From NCBI GenBank assembly GCA_964016875.1, contig OZ024721.1, positions 9,863,001 to 9,927,000 on the forward strand: a DNA stretch of 64,000 nt, in the 5' to 3' direction. A program made the translations under genes and the position numbers. The notes beneath the pieces are model-generated. The model searched no databases, was not told the origin of the DNA, and saw only the letters and a list, made by a program, of their open reading frames with translations. Shown piece by piece: positions 54,645 through 63,530 of the stretch (positions are counted from its first letter, which is position 1; each line of letters begins with the position of its first letter). Source of the DNA: Fallopia convolvulus (taxonomy: Eukaryota > Streptophyta > Magnoliopsida > Caryophyllales > Polygonaceae).

Positions 54645-55276
54645 TCCAACCCTAGGCGGGAAGCGAGGGGTGGAATTTGAACTTCGTAAATCCGAGAATC
54701 TCCAACCCCGAGCGGGAAGCGAGGGGTGGACTTCGCAACTTAAACCGAGAATCTCCAACCCCAAGCGAGAAGCGAGGGGTGGACTTCACAACTTAAAACC
54801 GAGAATCTCCAACCCCAAGTGGGAAGCGAGCTGTGGACTTCGCAACATAAAACCGAGAATCTCCAACCCCAAGCGGGAAGCGAGGTGTGGACTTCGCAAC
54901 TTAAAACCGAGAATCTCCAACTCCAAGCGGGAAGCGAGGGGTGGACTTCACAACTTAAAACCGAGAATCTCCATCCCCAAGCGGGAAGCGAGGGGTGGAC
55001 ATCGCAACTTAAAACCGAGAATCTCCAACCCCAAGCGGGAAGCGAGGGGTGGACTTCGCAACATAAAACCGAGGATCTCCAACCCCAAGCGGGAAGCGAT
55101 GGTTGGACTTCGCAACATAAAACCGAGGATCTCCAACCCCAAGCGGGAAGCGAAGGGTGGACTTCGCAACATAAAACCGAGGATCTCCAACCCCAAGCGG
55201 GAAGCGAGGGGTGGACTTCGCAACATAAAACCGAGGATCTCCAACCCCAAGCGGGAAGCGAGGGGTGGACTTCGCA
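54645..55276. repeat. 54 bp tandem array, about 11-12 copies
   Basis: The unit is 54 bp (18 codons), containing CCAAGCGGGAAGCGAGG and TGGACTTCGCAACWTAAAAC. Because the unit is a multiple of three and lacks stops in several frames, long spurious ORFs appear on both strands. Neighbouring copies share variants (GAGGATC versus GAGAATC), showing local duplication. It lies between integrase and the antisense gene, the part of Tat elements known for tandem repeats. Confidence 0.93.
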
Positions 55277-55361
55277 CGAAATTTTAATTTTTGAGACAGA
55301 TTTGAAAATTCCACAACCCTTTATTAACAAAATTTGTAGGAAATAGCGGAGTTTGGAGAGT

Positions 55362-55989
55362 TTACACATAATATTTTTTGAGCCGATCGATGTTCCATGT
55401 TTTGCTCAGGGTACGTCCCTCGCTGTCTTTGAGTTTGAAAGCCCCGAGCGCGACTTCCTCCCCGAGGAGGTATGTTCCCTCCCAATTGGGGTCCAGCTTG
55501 CCACCTTCGGTACGCCTCAAGACGAGGCCGCCCGTGGCCAAGAACCGGGGTCTAACCTTCTTGTCGTGATAGACCGCCACACGTCGTTTGTATTCTCTGA
55601 AGCGCAGGTCGGCCACCTCGCACAACTCGTCCCTAAATAGCAGTTCGACCTTGAGGTTGGCCTCATTCTCTTTTTCATTGAAGTCAAAAACTCTTGCCGA
55701 AGGGACCAAGGTCTCCACTAGGACTAGCGCTTCTGCCCCGTATGTTAGAGCGAAGGGTGTTTCTCCTGTTGCGCGACGCGCGGTGGTGCAATATGTCCAT
55801 AGGACGAGTAGGAGAAGCTCCGCCCATCGACCTTGCGCCATGCCCAGGCGCTTCTTTAGATCGGACAAGATACGGGCATTGACGTTCTCCACCTGGCCGT
55901 TGGACTGAGGGTGGGCCACAGAGGAAAACTTGAGGGTTATGCCCTACAGAGCAGAAGGTCCGGGTCACCTCGCAATCAAATTGGGGGCC
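55362..55989 (-). pseudogene. Tat integrase core end and C-terminal domain
   Basis: From 55989 the sequence resumes with HGPQFDCEVTRTFC. After a frame change it gives AHPQSNGQVENVNARILSDL, containing the last catalytic Glu. The C-terminal part has LVLRRTEGGKLDPNWEGTYL and ends WNIDRLKKYYV, the Tat integrase C-terminus. Confidence 0.78.
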
Positions 55990-55994
55990 ATGGT

Positions 55995-57456
55995 TGATGT
56001 TCGTATTTTTAGTATAGTTTTTAGTATGTTTTCTTGATTTGTTAGGCTTAGTTTTAGTAGTTTTAGGATTAGTTTTGTATGTTTTTGGAAAGTTTTGCAT
56101 ATTTTGTGAAAAGTATGGAAGCTACTCCGTTTTGTGTCTTTTTGTAGGTTTTAGCGAGGAAAAGATGCTATTTGGAGCTGAATTTGGAGTGCTATGATGA
56201 AAGACGGAAGAATGCAAGACGAAGAAGTCGAAGCCTAAGTTTCTGGAGATAAAGTGTGGAAGAAAGCCAAACCCAGGCTCGTTAACGAGGCTGTAATGGG
56301 TCGTTAACGAGGCTAGGAGATGCAGATTTCGAGAGTTTGATTCTGTAACTCACCGATCCTGTGCGGGAATTTATTTCTGTGTCGGTAGAGTATCTTTTTA
56401 TGATTTAGGGTTATTATATTATGTATTTTAGGTCTTGTTATCTTTCTAGATTTTATTTCTATCTTTTAGGATTTTAATTCTATCTTTTTAGGAAAGTTTT
56501 TATCTTTTAGCCTTATTAGTTTTTAGCCTTATTAGTATAAATAGCCCTCTTATTAGCCTAGGAAAAGGGGAGAGATCGATTGAAGAGAAGAGAGAGTGGA
56601 TTGGAGTCGAGATTGAAGCTCGGTGGACGAGAGTTACCGAGGTCATTGATCGTGATTTTGGTTCGGTGTTTGTATTCTTTTCGGTTTCTTCTAAATTTTT
56701 GCAAAACGATATTTCTAATTAATTTGAGTAGTGTTTTGTTTTCAATGATTTCTTTTGTTAAATTTATTTGTTTCCTAGTTATGAGTAGTGAGTAGTCTTC
56801 TTTTCTAGGGTCGGGGTTAAACCCGACATAGTTATGCATGTTTGAGGAGTAAGAATGTGTGTTGATTGCCTTTTATCTATTTTGAGATTGGTTGTTGTGC
56901 TTAGACCTAGATGAAAGTCAAGGTGATTTGAGTTTTTAACTTGATTGAGAGAGAAAGTTATAGACTTGAAGGCTGATATTGTTTGAATACGAAAGTTTCA
57001 AGCTTTAGATCCAAAACAAGCAATTGAGTGGATTGGTTTATGAAAATAGGTTAATTTAGTCGATAGTCGACGAAAGTTGATGAATTTATCTGTTTAAAGG
57101 CATGATCTTATCTTCTTACGAGTTTATATGCATGACTATGTTGTGGTGTCCCTTATCCTAGATCTTTGTTTTATTTGAATTCTTTTGAAGTGATATTCGT
57201 TGTTGAGTTTGTAGGCTCGGTACCGAACTGTTTAGGTCGTTAGTTTTGGTCTTTTTGTTTGCGGTGGCTTGTTAACGACCCTGACAACGTCATTAACGAG
57301 GTTGCTAGTAAGTGTTTTGCTTATTTTGTTTGATTTTTAGTAGTCGATAAACAAACAACCTTGCTTCTCGTGGAACGATCCTGACTTCGCTATGCACAGC
57401 GGGGTCTTGACTTATAAATTTATTTGTTGTCCCGAGTCAAGAAACCCTCCTCAACA
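55995..57456 (+). repeat. Solo LTR of Athila family 2, inserted in Tat integrase
   Basis: It begins TGATGTTCGTATTTTTAG and ends CTCCTCAACA, with perfect ATGGT duplications at 55990-55994 and 57457-57461. It is the same family as the LTR at 37114-38521 but has TCGTTAACGA in place of most TCGGTACCGA palindromes (56279, 56301, about 57269). No internal sequence remains, as expected after recombination between two LTRs. Confidence 0.9.
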
Positions 57457-57729
57457 ATGGTCAATCATGATGGTCATGGGAACGCCAAAACGGAAAACGA
57501 GGTTCTTCCACAGGAAGTCGCAGACCTTTGTCCCCGTGATATTTGCCATTGCTTGTGCCTCGACCCACTTCGTGACATAGTCGACGATGACCAAGATATA
57601 CCGCACCTGGCCAACAGCCTTGGGGAAGGGGCCGAGGATGTCCATCCCCCACATCGCGAAGGGGCATGGCGCATGGATGGACCGAAGACGCGAGGTCGAG
57701 GCATGCTGGAGGTTACCTGCTTCTGACAC
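57457..57729 (-). pseudogene. Tat integrase core, first part
   Basis: It encodes WGMDILGPFPKAVGQ with the first catalytic Asp and continues to RFGVPMTIMIDH, where the solo LTR is inserted just before the second Asp region (DHGPQFD resumes at 55989). The frame differs from the upstream zinc domain. Confidence 0.75.
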
Positions 57730-57737
57730 CCGTCACA

Positions 57738-58316
57738 TCACTGGACATAGGCCCTCGCGTCTTGCCGGAGAGTGGGCCAAAAGTATCCCAAATGGGTGAT
57801 TTTATGTGATAGGTATCGCCACCCTGGGTGGCCGCCACAGACCCCCTCGTGTGCCTCATAGAGGATGTGCTCCGTAGACTCGGTCGGCACACATAGCAGG
57901 TTGGGCTCAGCATAGCCTCGGCGATAGAGACGGCCGCCGATGACGCAATAGGGTGCCGCTTGCATTTTCAATTTCCGAGCCACCGCGGGGTCCTTTGGTA
58001 GGACGCCGCTTTCCACGTATCGCGTGATCGGGATCCCGATGATCATGGCCTCATATTCGGCCTCATTGTTGGTGGCATCGAAGGCGAAGTTAAGGGCGTA
58101 CTCCGTCTCGATCGAGGGACCGACGAGGAACACGCCAGCCCCGCCACCGGCATCACATCGTGAATCATCAACGAATACCTTCCATTCCTCCGAGCTCGCA
58201 TCAGTTTCAGGGAAGGTGACCTCCACCATGAAGTCGGCGAGGGCCTGTCCCTTCATTGCGGTTCTAGGGAGGTAACTGATGTCGAACTCGAAGAGCTCGA
58301 CTGCCCACTTCGTCAT
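57738..58316 (-). pseudogene. Tat second RNase H (internally deleted) and integrase zinc domain
   Basis: In frame with the gag-protease-RNase H ORF after one TAG. It has TKWAVELFEFDISYLPRTAM, GQALADFMVE, then FVDDSRCDAGGGAGVFLVGP (first Asp region) and NNEAEYEAMIIGI (Glu). It then jumps to VESGVLPKDPAVARKLKMQA, so the C-terminal part of this RNase H is deleted. The integrase HHCC domain follows (HILYEAHEGVCGGHPGWRYL...YFWPTLRQDA) and ends at a TGA next to CDGCQ. Confidence 0.7.
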
Positions 58317-58364
58317 TCGCCCGGAGAGGGCGGGCTGGTGGAGGATTTGTCGAAGTGGGAGGTC

Positions 58365-60404
58365 CTAGAGGTCCTGAATGGGGTGCGCGTGGAAGTAAGG
58401 GCGCAGGCGCCTGGCGGCGGTCATGACGGCCAGTGCCATCTTCTCCGCCGGGGAGTATCGCTGCTCCGCGGGCTGGTGCACGTGACTTGTGAAGTAGACT
58501 GGGTGCGTGGCCTTTCTGGTTAGCACCGCACTGACCGTCTCCGGGCTTACCGCCACATACAACTGCAAGTCCTCGCCTGCCATTGGAGGTGACAATGTTG
58601 GGAGCTTTGATAGGAAGGCTTTTAGCTCAGAAAAAGCGAGCTCTAGCCCCTCGTCCCAAACAAACTTGTCGTTCTTCTGGAGGGCGGCAAAGAAGGGCAG
58701 GGATTTCCCGAAGAGACATTCTCCCAAGTAGATCTTCTCGAGCTCATTCACGAAGGGGGTAACCACCCTTCTTTCTGCCTCGAGGATGGGGACCGTGAAG
58801 TCTCGGACTTCGAGGTCGGCCTCGCCGGGGGACTCCACCATAAACACCGGGCATTTTTGTTTTGCCGAGGTCGCATAGCAAACGCGACCCTCCTCCTGGT
58901 TGCCCTTTACTTCTCCAACCCCGCCGTCAACGGGGAATTTCATCTTTAGGTGATAGATGGAGACCATCGCCTGGAATTTCATCAGGGATACCCTCCCAAT
59001 GATTGAATTCCACACTAAAGGCAAGTGTACCACGGTGAACTCCACCATCTCGGTCCTCCTCATGGAGCCGGTGCCCAACGTCATCCAAAGGTCTATGAGA
59101 CCTGCCACGTCGACCTCGTCTCCCGAGAATGAGGTGAGCTTCCCGGCGTAGGGCTTCAAGGATGTTTCGGAGATGCCTAACTGTTCGAAGGTGCCGTAGT
59201 ACATGATGTCCACGGAGGATCCCGTGTCCACCAGTACTCGCTTCACCATTTTCGAGCCCACTTGAGCGTGCACCCCCAAGGGGTCGGAATGTGGCATGTG
59301 GAGTCCCTCGACATCTTCGGAGGTGAAGGCCAAGCCTACGTGAGACCGCGAGGTCTGGGCGACGCTAAATACAGAGGGCTCATGATGGCTTGCCCTCGCG
59401 TACCGCTTTCTTTCTGCCTGGCTTGATCCAGCCAACGATGGTCCACCCGAGACGGTATGGATATACCCATCGGGTGTTGTTGTCTGCCCAGACCGTGCCT
59501 GCTTCGCGGGAGCTTGCTGCTCGACGTTGTTGGCCTGAGCTTGACTCGGGCCTCGTGGTACGGTGTTGGCGCCTGACGCGGGGTTGGCACGTCCGTTTTC
59601 GTTTGGGTTGTACAAAGGGCTGCCCTTGCCCCTATAGCCTCGTGGCTTTCCGCCGAAATAGTTCCAATTGCCACCACGGTTGTTGTTGCGATTGGCGTCG
59701 TTCCCGTTGTTATTGTTGCTGTTGCTTCTGTTGTTGTTGTTGTTGTAGTTTCTGTTGTTGTTGTTGACGGGGTTTTGGGCCTGCGTTACATACGCATCCC
59801 TCGCGGGTGGTGCGACCACCTTCACCTTTCCTTTAGCCTCGACGACGATTTCCTTGTCGGTCTTCGGTCGCGAGCTCTGGTTTGCGGCATCCTCGGCGTA
59901 TACCTGGTTTGTGATCCTGGCGCACAGGCTGTCGTACGTCGTTGGGCATTTCAAGAAAATGTAAGTCTTGAAAGGCCCCGGACACAGGTTGCCCATGAGG
60001 GTATCTCGCACCGATGATTCGTCGATGTGTGCGATCTCCGCTACTGCGGTGTTGAACCTCGTGAAGAAGGTGCCCAACAACTCGCCCTCTCCCTGCTCAA
60101 TACCGCAGAGACCCCGCATATTCTTCTTGCGCTTCCTCGAGCCGCTGAAGTGTGTGACAAAGGATTCACACAGTTGAGCGAACGAGGCCACAAACCCTAT
60201 CTTGAGGCTTATGAACCACGTCATCGCGGCCTTGTCCAGGGTGGTTGGGAAGATGCGGCAGAATATGGCGTTATTGTAGGAGTTGACATTCATTTGGACG
60301 GCAAAGTGATTCACATGCTCCTCCGGGTCAGCCGTGTCGTCGTAGAGTCCCATTTGTGGCCAATGGAAACCCTTGGGCATAGGCGCGTCCTGAATCTCAT
60401 CCAC
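58365..60404 (-). CDS. Tat Gag-protease-RNase H fusion lacking reverse transcriptase
   Basis: This is an uninterrupted 679-codon frame. Residues about 10-190 are Gag (PMPKGFHWPQMGLYDDTADP, then AAMTWFISL). Residues about 190-300 are a basic, Asn-rich nucleocapsid-like region with poly-Asn runs. The protease site VLVDTGSSVDIM is at about 394-405. After about residue 520 the sequence passes from the post-protease linker directly to the RT-RNase H connection (SLPFFAALQKNDKFVWDE) and RNase H (YSPAEKMALAVMTAARRLRP). The whole polymerase palm, about 250 residues in relatives, is missing with the frame kept. The terminal TAG at 58365 is followed in frame by the next domain. Confidence 0.8.
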   Translation of the reverse strand: MDEIQDAPMPKGFHWPQMGLYDDTADPEEHVNHFAVQMNVNSYNNAIFCRIFPTTLDKAAMTWFISLKIGFVASFAQLCESFVTHFSGSRKRKKNMRGLCGIEQGEGELLGTFFTRFNTAVAEIAHIDESSVRDTLMGNLCPGPFKTYIFLKCPTTYDSLCARITNQVYAEDAANQSSRPKTDKEIVVEAKGKVKVVAPPARDAYVTQAQNPVNNNNRNYNNNNNRSNSNNNNGNDANRNNNRGGNWNYFGGKPRGYRGKGSPLYNPNENGRANPASGANTVPRGPSQAQANNVEQQAPAKQARSGQTTTPDGYIHTVSGGPSLAGSSQAERKRYARASHHEPSVFSVAQTSRSHVGLAFTSEDVEGLHMPHSDPLGVHAQVGSKMVKRVLVDTGSSVDIMYYGTFEQLGISETSLKPYAGKLTSFSGDEVDVAGLIDLWMTLGTGSMRRTEMVEFTVVHLPLVWNSIIGRVSLMKFQAMVSIYHLKMKFPVDGGVGEVKGNQEEGRVCYATSAKQKCPVFMVESPGEADLEVRDFTVPILEAERRVVTPFVNELEKIYLGECLFGKSLPFFAALQKNDKFVWDEGLELAFSELKAFLSKLPTLSPPMAGEDLQLYVAVSPETVSAVLTRKATHPVYFTSHVHQPAEQRYSPAEKMALAVMTAARRLRPYFHAHPIQDL

Positions 60405-60811
60405 AAAGGGGGATGTGCACCTGGTCTTGACGGCCTGTCAACGCGACCTCAATTTCAGAGGGTGCGTCGACGTCGTTGGCCTCGCTGTTTGGGGGGATGC
60501 GGAGCACTCCCTGCTGTTTCGAACAGCTCCGTGTCCTGCATTCTCGAACGTCGCGAGCGGGACCGCGAGATCTGCATGGGGTCCCGGGGAGGCCTCTCCA
60601 TTGATGAGCCGTTGGTGGAGGTCTCGTATCCCGGTACATGCCCAGGTACGTACTCGGAGTGGGGTTGCCCCCGGGGGGGGGGGGGGGGGGGGGGAACGGG
60701 GACGTATGAAGGGGCAAAGCCCTGTTGGTACTGCCCATAGCCCGGGTAGGGATATGGGTTCGGGGGTGCGTCGCCCGTCTCGTACGAGTACTCGAGATCT
60801 CGATCTAACAA
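60405..60811 (-). pseudogene. Tat gag N-terminal part, frameshifted at a G-homopolymer
   Basis: A Pro/Tyr-rich N-terminus (NPYPYPGYGQYQQGFAPSYV) is followed by poly-Pro encoded by a run of about 26 G on the plus strand (about 60669-60695), then an Arg/Ser-rich segment. The reading frame changes at the homopolymer and again before 60404, where the main gag frame starts. Homopolymer length may also be a sequencing or assembly uncertainty. Confidence 0.55.
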
Positions 60812-61433
60812 TGTTCAAGATCTCCTAATAGCTATGTGATTCTACCACCTACGGATCACTTGATGGATTCTTGGCGTGAGGCTGAGCTTTGAGTTCGAGC
60901 GTGGTGAAGATGGCTTGCGAGGTTGTGTAGCGAGGTCTTTGGTGTGAGCAAAAACTCTGTGTGACTTGAAGTCTTTTTGTGGACTTCACTTGTCTATAGC
61001 GAGGTCTTTTGACGATGTTTCAACACGTCGATCTTCAACGATCAAGATAGTTCTTGAGTTCAAGATTTTTTCGACCCCTTTCCACATACGAGGTTCTTCC
61101 CCTTTTATAGAGAATTGAGGGGCCGAGTTTTGGTTATTGCTCGATGTGGGACGCCCGAGGTCGGGGTTTTTGATTGGTCCGGAGGTGAGGCAGCCGATGA
61201 TTGGTTGGAAGGAACGTCGACAGCTTAGTGGTCGAGCTGGGCAGGGATGTCAGCTAAGTCGGTGATGAGGTTTGGACATCGTCGAGGTTCAGACCTCGTG
61301 CGGATAGGGATTTTGCTAAAATAAAAAGGGGGCACGGTTGTGGGCCCCGGAATCCACCTTGGGAATCCCGTCGGGCTCGCTTGTTCCTCGTACCCCGGGC
61401 CCACTTCCTGTTCTACTGTTTTGAGCACCATCA
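60783..61433 (-). repeat. 5' LTR (right) of the nested Tat element, truncated
   Basis: It shares TACGAGTACTCGAGATCTCG and all following sequence with the left LTR but lacks the last 154 bp (minus-strand sense), the primer site and the leader. Gag coding sequence abuts it at about 60783. The join is inside a short palindrome (CTCGTACGAGTACTCGAG), suggesting a deletion promoted by it. Confidence 0.8.
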
Positions 61434-61970
61434 AGTGCCAGTTTACTTCCTTTATCAATCTGGTCAAAAGCTAACATGGGACCTCTAGAACCCGTGGATA
61501 TGAGATTGTATATGGAAGACGGATCAAGTGTAAAAGCTACTGGCGTCGTTGATGGTTTTCCCATTCAAGTTGGAAAATTCTTCATACCAAACGATTTCAT
61601 GGTCCTCGATATGCTTGAAGATCCTCTAGTGCCCATCATTCTAGGAAGACCATTCCTTGCTACATCAGGTGCACGAGTTGATGTTCGGAAAGGACTCATC
61701 ACCTTTGACATAGGAGAGGAGCGGGTCGAGTTCAGCCTTAATCAAGATGCCAATGACCCGGTCGCGGCCATACAGATCGAGACGTCCCAGCCAAAACTCG
61801 ACATTGCTAAACCCGTAGTTTCCCTTCCAATCAATACGGATTACGAGAGTGCTACCAAGACAGCTACCGACCCCCCAGGGTCGGTATCGAGCCCTTCGTA
61901 CAACAATATGACGAGGGAGGTGCATTTTGGCACGATACCGAGGGAATCTTTGCTTCAGATTGGCCGATAA
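61434..61970 (+). pseudogene. Athila family-2 protease, second part
   Basis: Joined to 40742 this restores a continuous Athila protease: the Asp-Leu-Gly-Ala-Ser site, then PLSIWSKANMG, VVDGFPIQVGKFFIPNDFMV, the IILGRPFLATSGA element and ITFDIGEERVEFSL. The frame ends in a TAA at 61968 that lies inside a CGATAACGAC palindromic unit. No RT follows. Confidence 0.8.
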
Positions 61971-62297
61971 CGACCCCCACTGCCTCGGTACCGATGTCCT
62001 CAATGACGGAGCAAGGTGAGTATTCTTACTCTAGATTCACTATCACTGGTCATAATCCTTCCTTATATCATATTCCTACACCATATCCAGCTATTTATGC
62101 TATAGAGGAGTTGAAACCCCCTTGGTTCTCGGACTTCACTAACCTTGTGTAGAAATACCGAACATACTGTTAGAAGATGAGGGACCAAATTTAGTGAGAA
62201 GAAATAACAATGCCTTTAACGCTAAGTATGGGGTTTTTCACGGCCCCGACAAAGCTGAGAAGGAGCCACCTTGATTAGCCAGGTAAGTACGTCGGGC

Positions 62298-62345
62298 TAA
62301 CGACGTTAAAAATAGCGCTAACGGGAGGCAACCCGGCTTTAGTTT
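62298..62345 (+). other. Conserved post-protease motif with hairpin (family 2)
   Basis: The block AACGACGTTAAA, AGCGCT, then CGGG-AGGCAA-CCCG (62322-62335) corresponds to the block after pol in the family-1 element (minus strand, 43959-44000: CTTGGG-AGGCAA-CCCAAG). The loop AGGCAA is identical, and one stem pair is changed on both sides (T-A to C-G). Function unknown; it marks the join between pol and the last ORF. Confidence 0.6.
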
Positions 62346-63530
62346 TAGTTTTAGTTCAGTCTTCTTTTCTTTTATAGTTCTTTTTCCTAGCTTTCTTTTG
62401 AGTTTTTAATAGTGTAGAAGTTTGCAAGATAGGATGTTTTTGAGCTAACATGTCACAGAAGTCGGGCTCGAAAAGGCGCTGAAAATTGAGTCACCCAGGC
62501 TTGGTACCGAGCTGAGAGGGTCGGTACCGACCTGAGACAAAACCAAAAACGAGATGCGCTGGCAGGTAAGTTTTCTAAACCTAAATCTATCTTCTTCCTT
62601 GCCTCCCTTCTCACGCCGCCTCTTGCCCAACCTCTTTAAAAACACTCTCAAGCCTCCAAACCCACCCTAATCTCAATCAAACTCTCAAAATCCCACCGAT
62701 CTCCACTCGATTCTCACCGCTGTCAAAACCGCACCTATTCGCCCCTCGATCCCGCATCTCATTCGATAACGAACACACCTCTTGTGATTCGTTACCGAAG
62801 CCTCAAATCCCTCATTACCTTGCAAATCCGATTTTTTTTCTTCAATTCTTCAAATCTACGATATGATTTCTAAACCCTAACCCTTTTCTTGAAAATTCAT
62901 GGTAAATTAGGGTCATTTTTGTATCTAGATTTTGTGTGAACTCGGATTGCATGTCTATATTGCCATTATTCTTTCATGTCTATGATTGGTGATTAATCTT
63001 GATTGAATTTCGGTTCTTCTTGTCGATTTACATTGAATTTTCATGATAGAAAAGCATGAAGTAACTTGTTCTTGATTTGTAAGATTTTCACCATGAGTTT
63101 TTGGCAATAGTTGGCATGATTAGATATGGTTTCGAGCAAGTATGGGGTTGTATGTTCTTGATTGTGTGTTTTTGAATGGAATCATGCTTGAAATTGTGCT
63201 AAATTGTCGAAAGTTTGGGATTTAGGATTCGGAAATTGCTCGCATAAAGTTCTCGCCCAGGCTCGTTACCGACCCTCACAGGTCGGTAACGACCTGAGAT
63301 TGTCCAGAATTTGTGCAAAACCCAGAAACCTCGATACCGACCCCTTTGGCTCTATACCGAGGTGGGTCGAGACCAATTCCGAATGCAAGTATGGCGTTTT
63401 CTTATTGTTTTGGATGGATATTACCTTGGATTTTTGTGGTGTTTTCAGGTACCAAATAGAAAGCACAAGCCGAGCAAACTCCAAGGCTGGAAAGAAGAGG
63501 TGGACTCAAAGATCTCCGTCTCCTCCAAGA
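62346..63530 (+). other. Non-coding leader before Athila ORF-1, with palindromic units
   Basis: There is no gene. It holds TCGGTACCGA/TCGTTACCGA-type palindromes at 62501, 62521, 63263, 63283 and about 63332-63355. A TTTTCAG at about 63444-63450 resembles a splice acceptor, fitting the spliced expression proposed for Athila third ORFs, but I cannot show a donor. Confidence 0.4.

Larger units (their letters stand above)
40743..61433 (-). mobile_element. Minus-strand Tat element without RT, nested in Athila family 2
   Basis: The left LTR (3' LTR on the minus strand) is 40743-41552 and the right LTR (5') is 60783-61433, truncated. Target duplications AGCGC (40738-40742) and AGTGC (61434-61438) differ by one base. 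Reading downwards: gag, protease, RNase H, second RNase H, integrase, a tandem array, an antisense gene. The RT domain is absent. Two later insertions lie inside: the Athila family-1 element 41823-51122 and the solo LTR 55995-57456. Confidence 0.88.

Noticed and set aside
54631..55369. Long overlapping ORFs on both strands (up to 218 codons)
   Set aside because: They are produced by a 54 bp tandem repeat whose period is a multiple of three; no domain and equal quality in several frames.
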